Positions 39,501 through 51,800 of a stretch of 64,000 nt of DNA are shown in pieces (positions within the stretch are counted from its first letter, which is position 1; every line of letters begins with the position of its first letter). The DNA is from Symbiodinium natans (lineage: Eukaryota; Sar; Dinophyceae; Suessiales; Symbiodiniaceae): contig CAJNDS010000779.1 in NCBI GenBank assembly GCA_905221605.1, positions 160,001 through 224,000 on the forward strand, in the 5' to 3' direction. A program made the translations under genes and the position numbers. The notes under the pieces were generated by a model. That model had not been told where the DNA came from, ran no database searches, and was given only the letters and a program-made list of their open reading frames with translations.

Positions 39501-42470
39501 TGCTTAAAGCTTTTCTGGTGCCCTGCCAGTACGGCGGTCTGAAGCAGCATGAGCCGGGAAGAAAATCCCAGCCGGGACGGGTAAAGTCGCGCTCACGCTG
39601 CAACTGTGCGAGCACCACAGTACCTTACACTGCGTGGTGTCTCAGTGGCACTTGGCCGTCGCAGCTGCATAGGCCTGGCGCGAACCCAAGCACTGACATT
39701 CGAGTTCAGGATCAACGGCTTGATGTCCAGGAATTCGGGACACGGTCTCGCAGGGTTGAGGGTCCCTTGCTCAGGATGGGTATAGACGGTATAGAGTTTA
39801 TAGTGCCAGGGATCAGGATGTAAAGTAGAGTTTGAGCTCCTTCGTTCAGGGCTTATAGATTGTCGAGTTTAGGCTTAGTGTTTGTGGGGTATACTTGGTC
39901 GGCAAGCAATGCCAAAAAGAACTACACCCCGCAGGTCGCAAAGTAAACTAAGGGAAAGACTGTACAGCTGCTGGTCACTTAACATGCCATATTCTCTCGT
40001 TGAGAAGCACGCGTCTTGCTTTCAGTGGGGGAAGTAGCGCGTAACACCGAAACAGTAGGATGCTGACACCAAAACAAGCTCAGCTACTCCTGCCAGAGCT
40101 ACGCTTTGAGATACAGTATGCTTGGTTCCCGGTTTCCGCATGTGCTCGACGTGGCCTTGCACGGGACTTTTGTCCAAAAAACAAAATGCAAAAACAAAAA
40201 AGCAAAACCCGGCAAAACCCGGGACCCAAACCCTATACAATTTCTATAAACCCTTCATAATGTAACGTGCAATGCCTGAGGGCTCTTCCAAGAAGCGGGG
40301 CTTTTAGGGGGTTCTTCTTCTTGGGAACATAGGGGTTTCGTGTTGAGGGTTCAGGGCTTAGTGTCGAGGAGTTTTGGGTTGAGGGTTTTGCACTTTTGGG
40401 GTTTCGGATTTAAGCTTTGGGGCTTAGGAGAATAACAAAAATTATCTCATTCAGGAGAGCAAAACCATGCCCCCTAGTTGTTGCTGAAGCCAGGAACTGC
40501 GGGAGCCCTGTTGTAGAAATCTGAGATGCCCTGTATTCGGAGCCCTACTACAGACTTTGTCGGCTTTCTATTCTTGGACCTTTGTTCAAGAGCGAACCCT
40601 GATTATTACTATACAAAGGCTCTATACTATGAATGTATATTCCTGTAGAGGCCAAGAAATCTAGAGCCCTTATGTCATGGTGCACCGCATAAAAGACCAG
40701 GTATCCCCTTTAAAGGCGCACCTCTTGGATCCGCTTCGTGGCCTGCTGAAGCCTCGGCTGGCGCATCTTTATGTTTCAGACAAAACCCCTAAAGCCTAAA
40801 CCCCTTTTTTGCATCTGGCCTGCTGTGACTCTGCCAGGTGACCAAACCTAAACCCCTTTTTACAACCAGGTCTGCACAGCTGCCGGGAAAGTCAGGCTCA
40901 CACCCCTAAACCCCTAAACCCCAAAGCCCTAAACCGCCTAAACCGTAAACTGCCTGAACCATAAAAACCCTAAACCTGGAAGCCTCAACCCGAGCCTGCA
41001 TAATTAAGGGCTTACAGAGGATGCAGGCCGCTTAAGAAGGATCCAGTCCCTTCAAAAGCTTCTCGCGGTTTTCGCTGCCAAATACAAGCCCGGAACGATT
41101 CCAAAACGAAGCGATGTCTCCTTGCCCTTTGGGTCCAAGGTAAAAGTTCTGAATCCGTGCTCGTACGCCCAATGCTAAATCACCTGCCTTGTGCCGGCAG
41201 CTGCCCTTTCGAGTGCAGTTCACATCAAGGAAAAGGCTGCACTTCAGTTCATCTCCTCAACGAGACTCCGAAAGTTAAGCTGGTTTGTGGATCACCTGGC
41301 ACGAGGTGTAATAAATTGGCTCTTCGTGATCTTGCCACCTCCATGAGCAACGATACAGTTTTGCCAGCTAGCATCATGACAGTCAGTCCCACCAAGTCAT
41401 GAAACACACCGGCGCCCGCAGCTCCATGCCTATACCTGCACTATGCCATGTCCTTCATCACCCCCATCACACACCACAATTACTACCACCACCATTGTCA
41501 TCTTCAGCAGCATTTGCAGAAGTCGCAGTAGCCTATCGTACGCAACACTGAGGTCATGGCAAGCAAAGCCGCAACTCTCCTCCTGTAAGCCCGAATCCCC
41601 TAAACCCTAAACACCCACCATCATCACCATCATCACCATGATCAACACCATCAACGACGCCATGATCATCGTCGCCGTCATCCCCGTCGTCTTCGTCGCC
41701 CCTAGCAGCCTCATCCTTGGCTCGTTGCTTCTCGCCGTCGCCATCGCCATTAAGACTCTGTCCATGACATGACCATGGCTTTGGGCTTTGGGTTTAGGGT
41801 TTAGGGGGTTTCGGGTTTAGGATGATCAGGACCATCATTATGATTACCTACGCTTTCCTCGTTACGATCATGCCCCACGGAAGAAATCGTGAAAACATGT
41901 GTGGGATCGTGTTGCAACCCGAAGTATGTTTTTGAAGTATGTGCTAAAACCCCAACACATGGACAAACACACGCCGACCTCCATGGTCTCTCTGTAACGG
42001 CCAGCCGAGGAGCGCTGCAGTGTCGGGTTCTGGCAGCTTGGCCGCGCGGAAGCCTCGGTCGCCAGAGAAGGGATCCGGGTTTAGCGCTTCAGATTAGTGC
42101 TACGGGCTTATGTTTTTGGGGCTCAGGTTTCGGGCCTGTCTGGCCTGAGACGGAGGTTCAAGACTAGTAGCGACTAGCGCAGCGGACAGGACTGTTGTTC
42201 GCCAACATGGTATTCTGGCTCCAATGGTTGGTCTCCTTAGAATAACTGATCTCGGGGCCAAAAATCAAAAACAATGGAATCACCTGAGATGCACTGCGAA
42301 TAGAGCAGTAAAGTGCAGTGTGAGTGTACCGAATTTGATATGTTACATTGCGGAAAGATTTGCAAGAATAAAACCATACAAGCAAAAACAGCAGCAACCG
42401 TAGTAGAAATAATCCACATGCTGATGTCAAGTACGAGGCGGCGAGGACCGTGCTTGAAGTATCAAGGGGC
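39501..42470. other. non-coding, few telomere-type fragments
   Basis: Frames of 60-100 residues (39518-39823, 41157-41402, 41889-42167) have no recognisable domain. The tail of the composite repeat occurs at 40218-40252. A CAT/ATC/GTC-rich stretch lies at about 41610-41760. Confidence 0.5.
41612..41760. repeat. CAT/CGT triplet-rich stretch
   Basis: Irregular caccatcatcacc, gatcatcgtcgccgtc triplets. Confidence 0.75.
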
Positions 42471-42522
42471 CTTAGCACAGGGTTTTGGGGCATATTACAC
42501 TAGCCTTACAACAAGGAACCCC
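42471..42522. repeat. dispersed short repeat (acagggtttt-ggggcatattacact), copy 1
   Basis: acagggttttgggg, then tattacacta, then aaggaacccc. Related to copies at 43932, 44541 and 44712. Confidence 0.6.
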
Positions 42523-43931
42523 CAATACGCCCCCATTTTGCTTTGAGGGTTCTGCTCTATGGTCAGCTGGTGTGGAATCTTACTCGGAACGCTCTTGCAA
42601 TCAAGCCTTGAACTGTTGAGTATCTCTCGTCGTTATAAGATGGGCAGATTCAGCGATGCCGGGCGAAAAAGCCCTGCACCTACTCGCCCAGTCTGGCTGT
42701 CACGTCCTGAATTCCAAGTCCGTCATGCACCTTCGCCGAACCCGAACTCCAAAACAACAGAAAGCGCCCTAAATCCTAAACCGTAGGCCCTAAACCCTAA
42801 ACCCAAAGCCCAAATCATTATGTTGATTCCTAAACCCGGATGCGATGATCCAACACGAAGCTTCTCAACCGACACCCATCAATCCTAAACTCCTCTACCC
42901 TTAACCTCTTGACCTAAACCCTAAAAATCGTGCTACGGTGTAGGGTGTAGGGTGTTGGTTTTAAGGTCTAGGGTAAAGCCGTAAACCCTAAACGGCTAAA
43001 GCCGGACGACTCAACACTCCGATCCCATGCCCTTGACCCCGCAAAACCCTAGAATCCCTAGAAACCCTAAAACCCCAAAATCCTAAACCCGAAGCCCTGA
43101 ATTCTAAAACCTAACCTTGAACCCTGAACCCCGCCACACCCCCACAAAGCATCAAGAGACGATGGAGGAGGAAGGCCATCCCGAAGATACCGCTTTGAAG
43201 CTGCTGGAGCGTCTGCCTGATTTGAAGCTCGAGGGATCAGGGTCTTTAGGATGTTTGTTTAAAGGGTTCCTTCAAGGGCTCCTCTCAAGGGGTTCCTTTC
43301 ATGGTGCTATGAGGGTTCTCTGGAGGTTTTGGGTTTTTTTAGGTTTGGGTGTTGGGCCTGAGTGTCGAAGAGTCTTCGGGTTTTGTGCTTGGAGTTCTGG
43401 TTTCGGGTTTGGTGCCCAGAGTGTTGGGGGTGAGTGTTTTCCTGGTCCCTAACTAATGTGAAAAAGCGGTGTTCGAGGAGAGAAATTGCAGTGGACAAGC
43501 TGGCTCTGTAGGCGGGATGTCGTTACAGTTTCTGCCCAATACGGATGGGGTGATCGTCAGACCCAGAAACCAAGCCCAACATCTCCAACAAACCCTCCAA
43601 ACACAAGAAAGCCTGAATGCCAGCTAAGGGCCTGAACATGCCTGAACTCTAGGTACACTTTAGACACAAGCCCCACACCTTAAAACCTCAGCCTCAACCA
43701 CAAACCCTTAAACCCTAAACCCTTAAACCGTTAAACCCTAAACCCTTAAACCCTAAACCCTTCAAAAAATCTGCATTCCGAAGATCTGAGCTTCGTATTT
43801 CTCCGAGGTGCTTGACGAGCTCCGACTCACATCCCTGTTCTGCCACGAAGCCCTTGAAGGCCTGCGAATCGCTCCAGAGGCTTGGGACTTGGAGGGCAGA
43901 AGGCTCTTTGCAGCCTGGTTTATGCAGGCGC

Positions 43932-43990
43932 CTTAAAGAATCAGAAACAGGGTTTTGGTGTTTATTGTACTCTATTTACAAGCAGGAACC
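43932..43990. repeat. dispersed short repeat, copy 2
   Basis: cttaaagaatcagaaacagg, then tttattgtactctattta, then aggaacc. The closest match is copy 4 at 44712. Confidence 0.65.
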
Positions 43991-44540
43991 AGTACATGTG
44001 CCGCCATATTTGGAACAGGGTTTTTGGGTATCAGGAGCTCCCAAACTATTGGTAATTATTTAAGCCCTTACATTACCCCCTAAACCCTAAACCCTACACC
44101 CTTTTGCAACAGTCTTGCCACTTCCCCCGGAGCCCTAAACCCTAAACCGTAAAACCTAACCCTAAACCCAAGCATAAAGGCCAAACGAGTTCCAACGACT
44201 TTGAGACATCTTGTGCTACAACCCTTTTGCAACGCCCCTAAACCCCCCCCCCAGAGGCTAAACCCTAAACTTTACTAAACCCTACAAGTAGACGAGGCTC
44301 TAAAACCAGAATCGCCATTTATGCTCCGGTAGAAGTTTCGGCCCTGACTACATCCTGACCCCCCTAAACCATAAACCTTAAACCCTCAACGCTAGACCCT
44401 CTACCCCCAAACCCTAAATCCTAAATCCTAAACCCTAGATCCTAAACCCCAACCCCAAAAAACCTAAACCCTTAAAGCAGACCTTCAGGGCATGGAGCTC
44501 CCCTCGAATTGCTGGGGCAGCGGTCAGAAAGGGGCCATAA

Positions 44541-44590
44541 TACTAAGAACAGGGTTTGAGAACATATTATACTCTGTTCCCAAACCTTAT
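44541..44590. repeat. dispersed short repeat, copy 3
   Basis: aacagggtttgag, then acatattatactctgtt. More diverged than copies 2 and 4. Confidence 0.5.
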
Positions 44591-44711
44591 TCTGAATATG
44601 AAGGCCCCTATGTTGCCATATTATTGTAGAAACTATACTTGTTACTGTCTTTTCGTAGGGGCCCCGACCGCAAGCCATGAGCCCCCTACGCCGAAAGCCG
44701 AAAATCCGGTG

Positions 44712-44770
44712 CTTAAAAAATCAGAACAGGGTTTGGGGTTTACTACACTATGCTTAAAATACGGAACCCC
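44712..44770. repeat. dispersed short repeat, copy 4
   Basis: cttaaaaaatcagaacaggg, then tttactacactatgctta, then cggaacccc. The ggggttt...gaacccc ends are complementary, so the unit could fold into a short hairpin. Confidence 0.65.
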
Positions 44771-45493
44771 TAAGTTAGTAAAAAGTACTTCATCCCCTAC
44801 ATTAAAGCCTGACCCCGAAACGCCCTGCAAGCCCTGAGCCCATAACCCCTACTGTAGATACTAAACCGGCCATACTGATTCACGATCAAGGCCCTCAAGA
44901 AACCAAAGCTCTCCCACACCACAGAAAACCCTAAACTAAACTCTGAACCCTAAACGACCTTCGGACGAGGGTTCCTAGGATTTCCGGATGAAGGGTCGAA
45001 AGGCCCCATAACCAAAGACTCCAAAACCCTTTGAAAAAGAAATACTGAAATACACCTTACATCATATTAGGGTTCCTATTCTAATTTAAGGTCTATTCCT
45101 GAATTAAGGGGTTGTGAAGTCGTTGGGTAACCTGGCAAAGAGTCGCAGAGAGCTGCTTCGCTCATCCTCCAAGACCTGGTAAGGCCAAACCCGATACCCC
45201 AAACTGAAATCCTAAAACAGGGTTGTAGGGCCCATGAGAATTGCTATCGTAATAGTAACAGTGATGATATTGACAATAAGGAGGAACTCCCAAAATAATA
45301 TTGGTAACTTTTTGGGCTTCTACATTGCTTCAGCCACACCAAGGGATTCCGGAAAGCCTCGGTGTCTGCGAGGACGGAGGCTAACTCTCCAAGCAAGCTG
45401 GTACCTGCCACCAGAAAGCTAGCTCTCAGCGGTTTGGGGTTTAGGGCTCAAGGTACTATAGGAACCTGATTCAAAAATCCCTGGCCCTATAAT

Positions 45494-45498
45494 CCCGA
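45494..45498. other. target-site duplication, left (cccga)
   Basis: Identical to 54846-54850. Confidence 0.9.
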
Positions 45499-45808
45499 TG
45501 TTGTTCCAGGTTTGCCTCAAGGGTTGCTGGCATTGACATCCATGCGCTGCTCGCAAAGACGAAAGATCCCCTTTCTTCCGCTCAAAGCACAAGAGACATG
45601 TCAAGTTACTATTCTGCTTACGTCATCTCGTGTGACGTTACAAGACTGTACACTTCCATAAAAGGTGCTGGCCAAGGGTTTATCATGACATCGTAGCCTG
45701 CCCTTGAACCAGCAAGTCGCATTGGCGTTCTCGGGTCTTCAAACGCAGCATACCCTTTAGGCGCTACGCTCTCTCCCCACACAGCTTCCCATGCCCTTCA
45801 TATCCACA
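45499..45808 (-). repeat. 3' LTR of the Copia element
   Basis: 310 bp, starts TGTTGTTCC and ends ATATCCACA on the plus strand. 309/310 identical to 54536-54845. Confidence 0.97.
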
Positions 45809-45820
45809 CTCCTCCTCTGG
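45809..45820 (-). promoter_or_regulatory. polypurine tract
   Basis: On the element strand AGAGGAGGAG lies directly upstream of the 3' LTR, where plus-strand DNA synthesis would be primed. Confidence 0.75.
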
Positions 45821-45837
45821 AGAGCCGCAAGGCTTCT

Positions 45838-48800
45838 TCAGCTAGGGATTGGGAATGCAGATTCAGCCTGCGCTTGATCTTTACAAAACGTACAAAGCTG
45901 TCTGTACATCAAAGGCTTTGATAAACGTCTCAAGCCGGCACAATTGTTGTATGCATGGTACTTGTCGCTGTCGTTGATGAGGTAGATGGCCTCCGGCGGC
46001 ATGGGTACGTACTGTGTGTAGTTCCTACGGGCCCTTCTTATTGAAGATGTAGATGGAGGTGGCGGTGGATCATATACTTCATGTGAACTTCCCGGGGGCA
46101 TAGGCGGCGGGGTCGGCCTGTCATCGTGCTCTGGACATGGACGAGTCGGGCAAGGCGTAGTCGGGGCCTGCGGCAAGCCAAGGAGCTGAGATATCTCCTG
46201 CTCTTCTTCTCTTTCACGACGTCCCCGGGCCTTCCTCGCCTGCAATTCGTCCTGGATTGCCATGGCGGCTGCATCCCTCACCTTCTTCAGTCGTCGTATC
46301 TTCCGTTCTTTTGCTCCTGGTGTCCACGTAACGATGAACTCATAGCCCATCCATTTCGCGATCTCCCACATGGTCAAGATTCCACCAACCACCAACAACA
46401 TGAAGAACAGCGATGCCAGGTCGGTGTCCAGCTCCAAGGATTTGCGCACATGGCCTTCGACCCTTCCGGAGCTTTCAGGCTGCGTCCGTCCCTCCGAACG
46501 CACAACCATCATGCACCAAATCATCACTGTCATCACCCGCGCTGCTTGTTCACGTGCTGCTGCCGCTCGAGCTGTGCTTCCTGTCCCGGGGTTGATCGAG
46601 TCCGTTGCTTCCTCCCGCGGGCCAAGACCCCACAATCTTGCCAACTCCAGTATCCTGGTCGACGTCAAGGCTTTCGTCAATAGATCTGCCAGTTGTTGTC
46701 GGCCTTCGATGTGGCCGAGGCCGAGCTCATGCGCCTCTAGCCTTTCCTGAAGCCACATTGCCTTCACGCGAAGGTGGCGTGTCCTCCAACTTGATGCTCC
46801 TTTCGAGAGGGAGATTGCCGAGGTGCTATCGCACCACAACTGCTTGGAAAGATCGCTCAGGCCCAAATCCTCCATCATCGCCCCACTTGACAACAGCGCC
46901 AGCGCTCCGTCCAGCTCTGCACCAAGTTCGCACTCCGCCGTGGAGATTGCCGTGGTCGTTTGACGGCTCGACTTCCACATAATTGGGCATCCGTAGAGCA
47001 GGATTGCCACACCTTGGTGACTCTTCCCGCCGCTCGGCGCAAAGGAGGCATCAGCATATCCATGGAGCTCTGTGGAGTCTGCGATGAACTTCAGCACCCA
47101 ATGCTTTGTCCTCTGGAGAAAACCCAAAGTTCTCTCCGCCACCGTTGAAACCCTCATTGGATCTCTTGTGCTGAGTGATGCCGCCAATGAGGAAGCGAAG
47201 GCGACATCTGGTCGGGTCCTTTGCGAAATCCATAACAGCTCTCCCGCGTATTGTTGAGCATCTCGGATCGCGGTAGCCTCGGCAATCACACCTTCTTCCA
47301 CATCGAAGTTTGCCATGTCGCGGGGCACGGGGATGAGGTTCAAGGCGGTCTCTGGGATACGATGCAGGCGGAGCAACTCTTCTATGTAGGCCTTCTGTCC
47401 CAACACATAGCCACCCTCTACCTCCTCGATCTCCACTCCTAAGAACCTCACCGGTTGGTCTCGACCAATAATCTGCAGCCCTCCCGTGTTCCACAGGTTC
47501 TCGATCGCGGCTGCGCGCGCCTTGATGACCTCAAGGATTGCACATATGAGGAAATCATCCACGTAAATTATGACCAGACCTTCTATGGTGCCGTCTTCGG
47601 TCTGGATGGTCCACCACGTGTCCTCGATCTTGCCCTGGTGCAGGAGGTACTTGATATCCCCAACGACGAAGGTGAGGATGTTCATCTCGCCATCTCTAAA
47701 GCGACTCCATAGGCGCGGGCTCTCCTTCATCCCGTAGAAAGCATGGGTGAAATACCAAAGTTCACCAGGCTTTATGAGTCCCAGGCGAAGTAGAAGCTTC
47801 GGAGGGCTTCCAGCCACCACTGGGAACCCAGGCTCATTGCGGATCGGCGTCCTCAAGAAGGCCGCTGTCACGTCGATCACTCCCAGCTTCCATCCCCTTC
47901 GGCTTGCCAGCGCAATTGCAATTCGAAGGACCTCGGCAGTGGCTCCCGACGTGTAGACTTCGTTTTCATTGTCTTGGGCATGATTTCCACACACCACGAT
48001 CCTCGCCTTTCGGCGATACCATGGGTCCTCTGGCCGCTCCGGCGCCTCAGCTGGAGGTTTGCAAGTGAAGACAAACTTCATCGGCAGCACCTGGAGGCCT
48101 GGCATGTTCAGGATCTGGTAATACTCCTCCTGGCCTGGGACCACCTTGATGATGGCGTGCGATACCGCGTCCAACTCTTTCTGGATGGATTGCCTCCAGG
48201 ATTCCAGAACCGGGATCACCTCCGCCTGCGCAACATTGTGGACCACTGCCAGGGGCTTTGCCAACGATTTCAACACCTCCTCAATTCCGGTCGTGTAGCT
48301 CACCTCCACCTTCTTCAGGAACACCTCCTCCCATGTTGGCTCGCCAGGCTGCATCCTTACCATCATCACGGACTTTCGCTGCAAAGCTTTGCCATCAACC
48401 GCTGACGATGTGGGCAGTGGGATTGCGATGTCCCAGAGGGCATTTTCTTCTGTGCCCCCAACGTCGCCCGCGAAATCCAAGTCCCAATTTGCACAGGGCT
48501 TTCCCCAATTGAACTCGAACTCCACCTGATCATCCTCGATCTCATGTTGGCCGCTCTCCACAGCTTCACACGCCCGATCCACCACGCATTGCGCCGCTAC
48601 ACCTGTTGGTCTTTCCCCAGAACCCGCTTCCAAAGCTACCACGGGAACCACAAAGCCCAGGTCTTCTAGGACTTCATAGGCCAAGGTGTCTAATCCCCTC
48701 ATGGTGTTCACGGTGTAGCCGACAAGCACTGTCCTTTTCCCTTTCCATGGCATCACCCAATGTCTTCTGAATGGGTCTACTCGTCGTACTTGTCTGTCCG

Positions 48801-51800
48801 GCATGGGATGGGCGCAACCGAAGTAAGTTCCTTTGTTGTCAGAGGCGGCCACAATCGGCCCTCGCACTGTATCTCCATCTTGCAGTTCGACCCACAAGCT
48901 TCCACCAGATTTCGGAGGCTTGATGACCACCGCGTAGTTCTTTGTGAGAGGATGGTTTTGCGAATCACGATGTAGGCGCCGTTCATCAATGCTGGAGATG
49001 TAGAGGGAGGTAAACTCTGCCTCCGGGCACAACTCCGTCAATGCCCTAGTTGCTAGTTTCACCAGGGTTGGCCGCTCAGACGTGGCCTTGTGGAAGCCCA
49101 CCACCCCTCCATGACGAAAAAGGCCGAACTTTAGCACGGTCCCCGCGACTTCGTCATTGATGATCTGGATAGCCTCCTCCAGGTTCCACTCTTGCAAGCA
49201 TTGCGCCGCTCGTTTTTCACTATCCACCACTGTCTGCTTCACATGCTCTAGGGCCTGCAGTCTCCTTGGCTCCTCCTGGTCCTCATCAAAACCAACATGC
49301 GTCTTTCTTGTCATTCGGCGACGAGGCGGTGGGTTGGGATCTGCTTCGAGGACGTCACTGGGAAAACCAGGATCATGTAGCCCAACTCGAACATTGGTGG
49401 TGTGGATGAATGAGTTTCTCGCCTCGTTAAACACCAGATGGCCACCCTGGACATAGTCAGACAAGCCCACGTACCTCGCTTCCTCCCACTTCGCGCCAAA
49501 GGAGTCCTTTGCCTTCGATTTTTCTTTGAGGTCGTAGTCGTAGTGCCGCTTCTTCACCATGACCTTCGTCCCAAACGGCGCCATCAACTTTGTCATGAAG
49601 CCCAGAACGTCCGCCCGTTGCATGGCAGCCGCCGCTGCAGCCGCCTGCGGCCACAACTTCTTCGGCAGCCCTGAAGCCCCAAGCAGCGTCCTTGTCCTTT
49701 GCTTCACCCACCTGACCGTCTGCTCCACCGAACCATTAGACTGAGGCACTCCCGGCTCCGATGTCGTCACCCTGATCGACTGGTTCTTCAGGTAGGAGCG
49801 GATCATCCTTCCTTGAAACGCAGAGGCCTTGTCAGAGTGGTGTCGTAGGACAGGTAGATTGTGATGGCGAAGATATGTGAGGATGTCCTGCAGAGCTTCC
49901 AAGATCTCAGCTGAGGTTCCGGAAACCAAGGGCGTGGCGAAGACCAAGTAGGTGGATTCTGGAGGTTTGGTGTCCCCTTCCGCCATCTGAGGGTTTTGCA
50001 CCCTCTTTCCACTTTCCTCAGCTTCACAATCCTCCTCCAACTCACCATCACCATCACTCACACCTGCACCCACATGGGCGTTTCGCTCATCTTGCTCTTG
50101 GTCCTCAGGTTCAGAAGGGCTATATGGCTCCAACTCCTTCTCCAATTGGTCACCCTCGTCGAACGGGCTGGTGTTCTCATCGACTACCTCCCCATCCTCA
50201 GCAGTCTCTTCCCAGGTCCCATTGGCAAACGACGCTGGAAATCGGTACTTGCACACCAACAGGTTTTTGAACTGCTTGTAGAAGGGGCTTCGGGCGTTGT
50301 GGTCCAATCCTGCTTCATGCGGGCCAGAAAGGTCGGATGTTAACGTGAACATCTCCGGATGGCTCACTCGGCGATGCGGTCTTCCACTGGCCCCGAACAT
50401 GCTGCAGTACAAGCAGTCCCGACGAGGAGGCAAATGGCCCCGAGCCACGTGCTCCTTCCATTGGCCCACCGTCATAGCCGTCAATGCCGGGGTCACCAAC
50501 CATTCCTTCAAGGCCAGAGATATCGCTGCGCATAGGCCTGGAGCCCACGCCGCCAGAGCTTCGGATGGGCCGTCGAAAGGCTCGAGGACCCCTTTGGTTT
50601 TCGCTCCTCGAAGCAACGCCAGAGACATCATGTTCGTTCCCAGCGTCGTCGGCTTGATGGCTTTGTGACCATAGGCGCCCTGCTCGAAGCTGACCTCCGT
50701 GAGTCCTGCCTCCGCTGCGTACCTCTTCCACATTTCGGTATCCCAGAATGATGGCAACTCACTCCAGTTTGGGGTCGTGCTCGGCAAGTACTCATGGGGG
50801 TCTTGGGGCTGCTCCAGAACAAACGCCACCGTCGATGCTGACATTCTCCGGCCCAAACTTTGCAACCTCCCTGCCGTCGATTTTGCATGGAGCCAAAGCA
50901 TGCGAACGAACAGCTTGGTATCCCGGGTCACCTGCAATCTTTCACTGGGTGACTGGTCCGGCCACCCATACGGGTTTGCCCGAGAACGTACTGGCGATGG
51001 CCCTGGCTCCCGAAAACGAAGTCGACTGAATGTTCTGCACGGCGGCCCTCCGATGACTGCTGCAATCTTGCCTTGCGACGCCGCCCATGACAAAGCCCGC
51101 CACAAGTCCTGGTCCAATAGGTTGTGGCCTTGGGACCTCGCAATGTCCAGCTCCAGGAGGACCCTGTCGCCATCGTTCAACCAGCTGAATGCCTCCTTCT
51201 TCGTCTTTCCAGCAAAGAGATGAACCACCCAGCTCTTCGATGACCACAAGCGTCGCCGCTGCCTCCGGTTGAGGAATGTCAGCTTCTTCAGGATCTGCCA
51301 TCCACTCTCATTGTCCACGTTCGTTGCCAGGCCATACAGTGCCTCCGCAGGGACGTCCTTCAAGAAGGGAGCCGCCGCGACTGCCTTGTCCTCTTGGCCT
51401 GAATGCCCATAGCAAGCCTCGCCCAGGTAGTCGAACCACGACTTATCCAGCGTCCTCGCCATCGCCTGAACCCTGGCCTCTGTGCCCTTGACATTCTCGG
51501 TGAACTGGTCCAGCTTCTTCTTCTCGATCTTCGAGATGAGCTCCAAAGCCCTGGCCTCCGAGATGTGCGGGCACCCTTCTTTGGTCGAAAGCCGCACAAT
51601 GGTCCCATCTGGGCCCACCAAATGGCAGCTCGCAGGCCCCCACTCGAATCGATACCCCAGGGTCTTCACCAGCTCACCCACTGGGACGATGGCATTCGTT
51701 GTGGTCTCCCTGGCAGTTCCGTCCGCTCCAAAAAGCAGCGTGCCGGCGTTATTCATCTTCATCTGAACTTGCTCACCGCCGGCTAAGACCACATTAACCC

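Larger units (their letters stand above)
42523..45493. other. non-coding, degenerate CCCTAAA fragments and dispersed short repeats
   Basis: Many single or paired CCCTAAA units, no long array. No domain in any frame. Four copies of a short dispersed repeat are listed separately. Confidence 0.5.
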
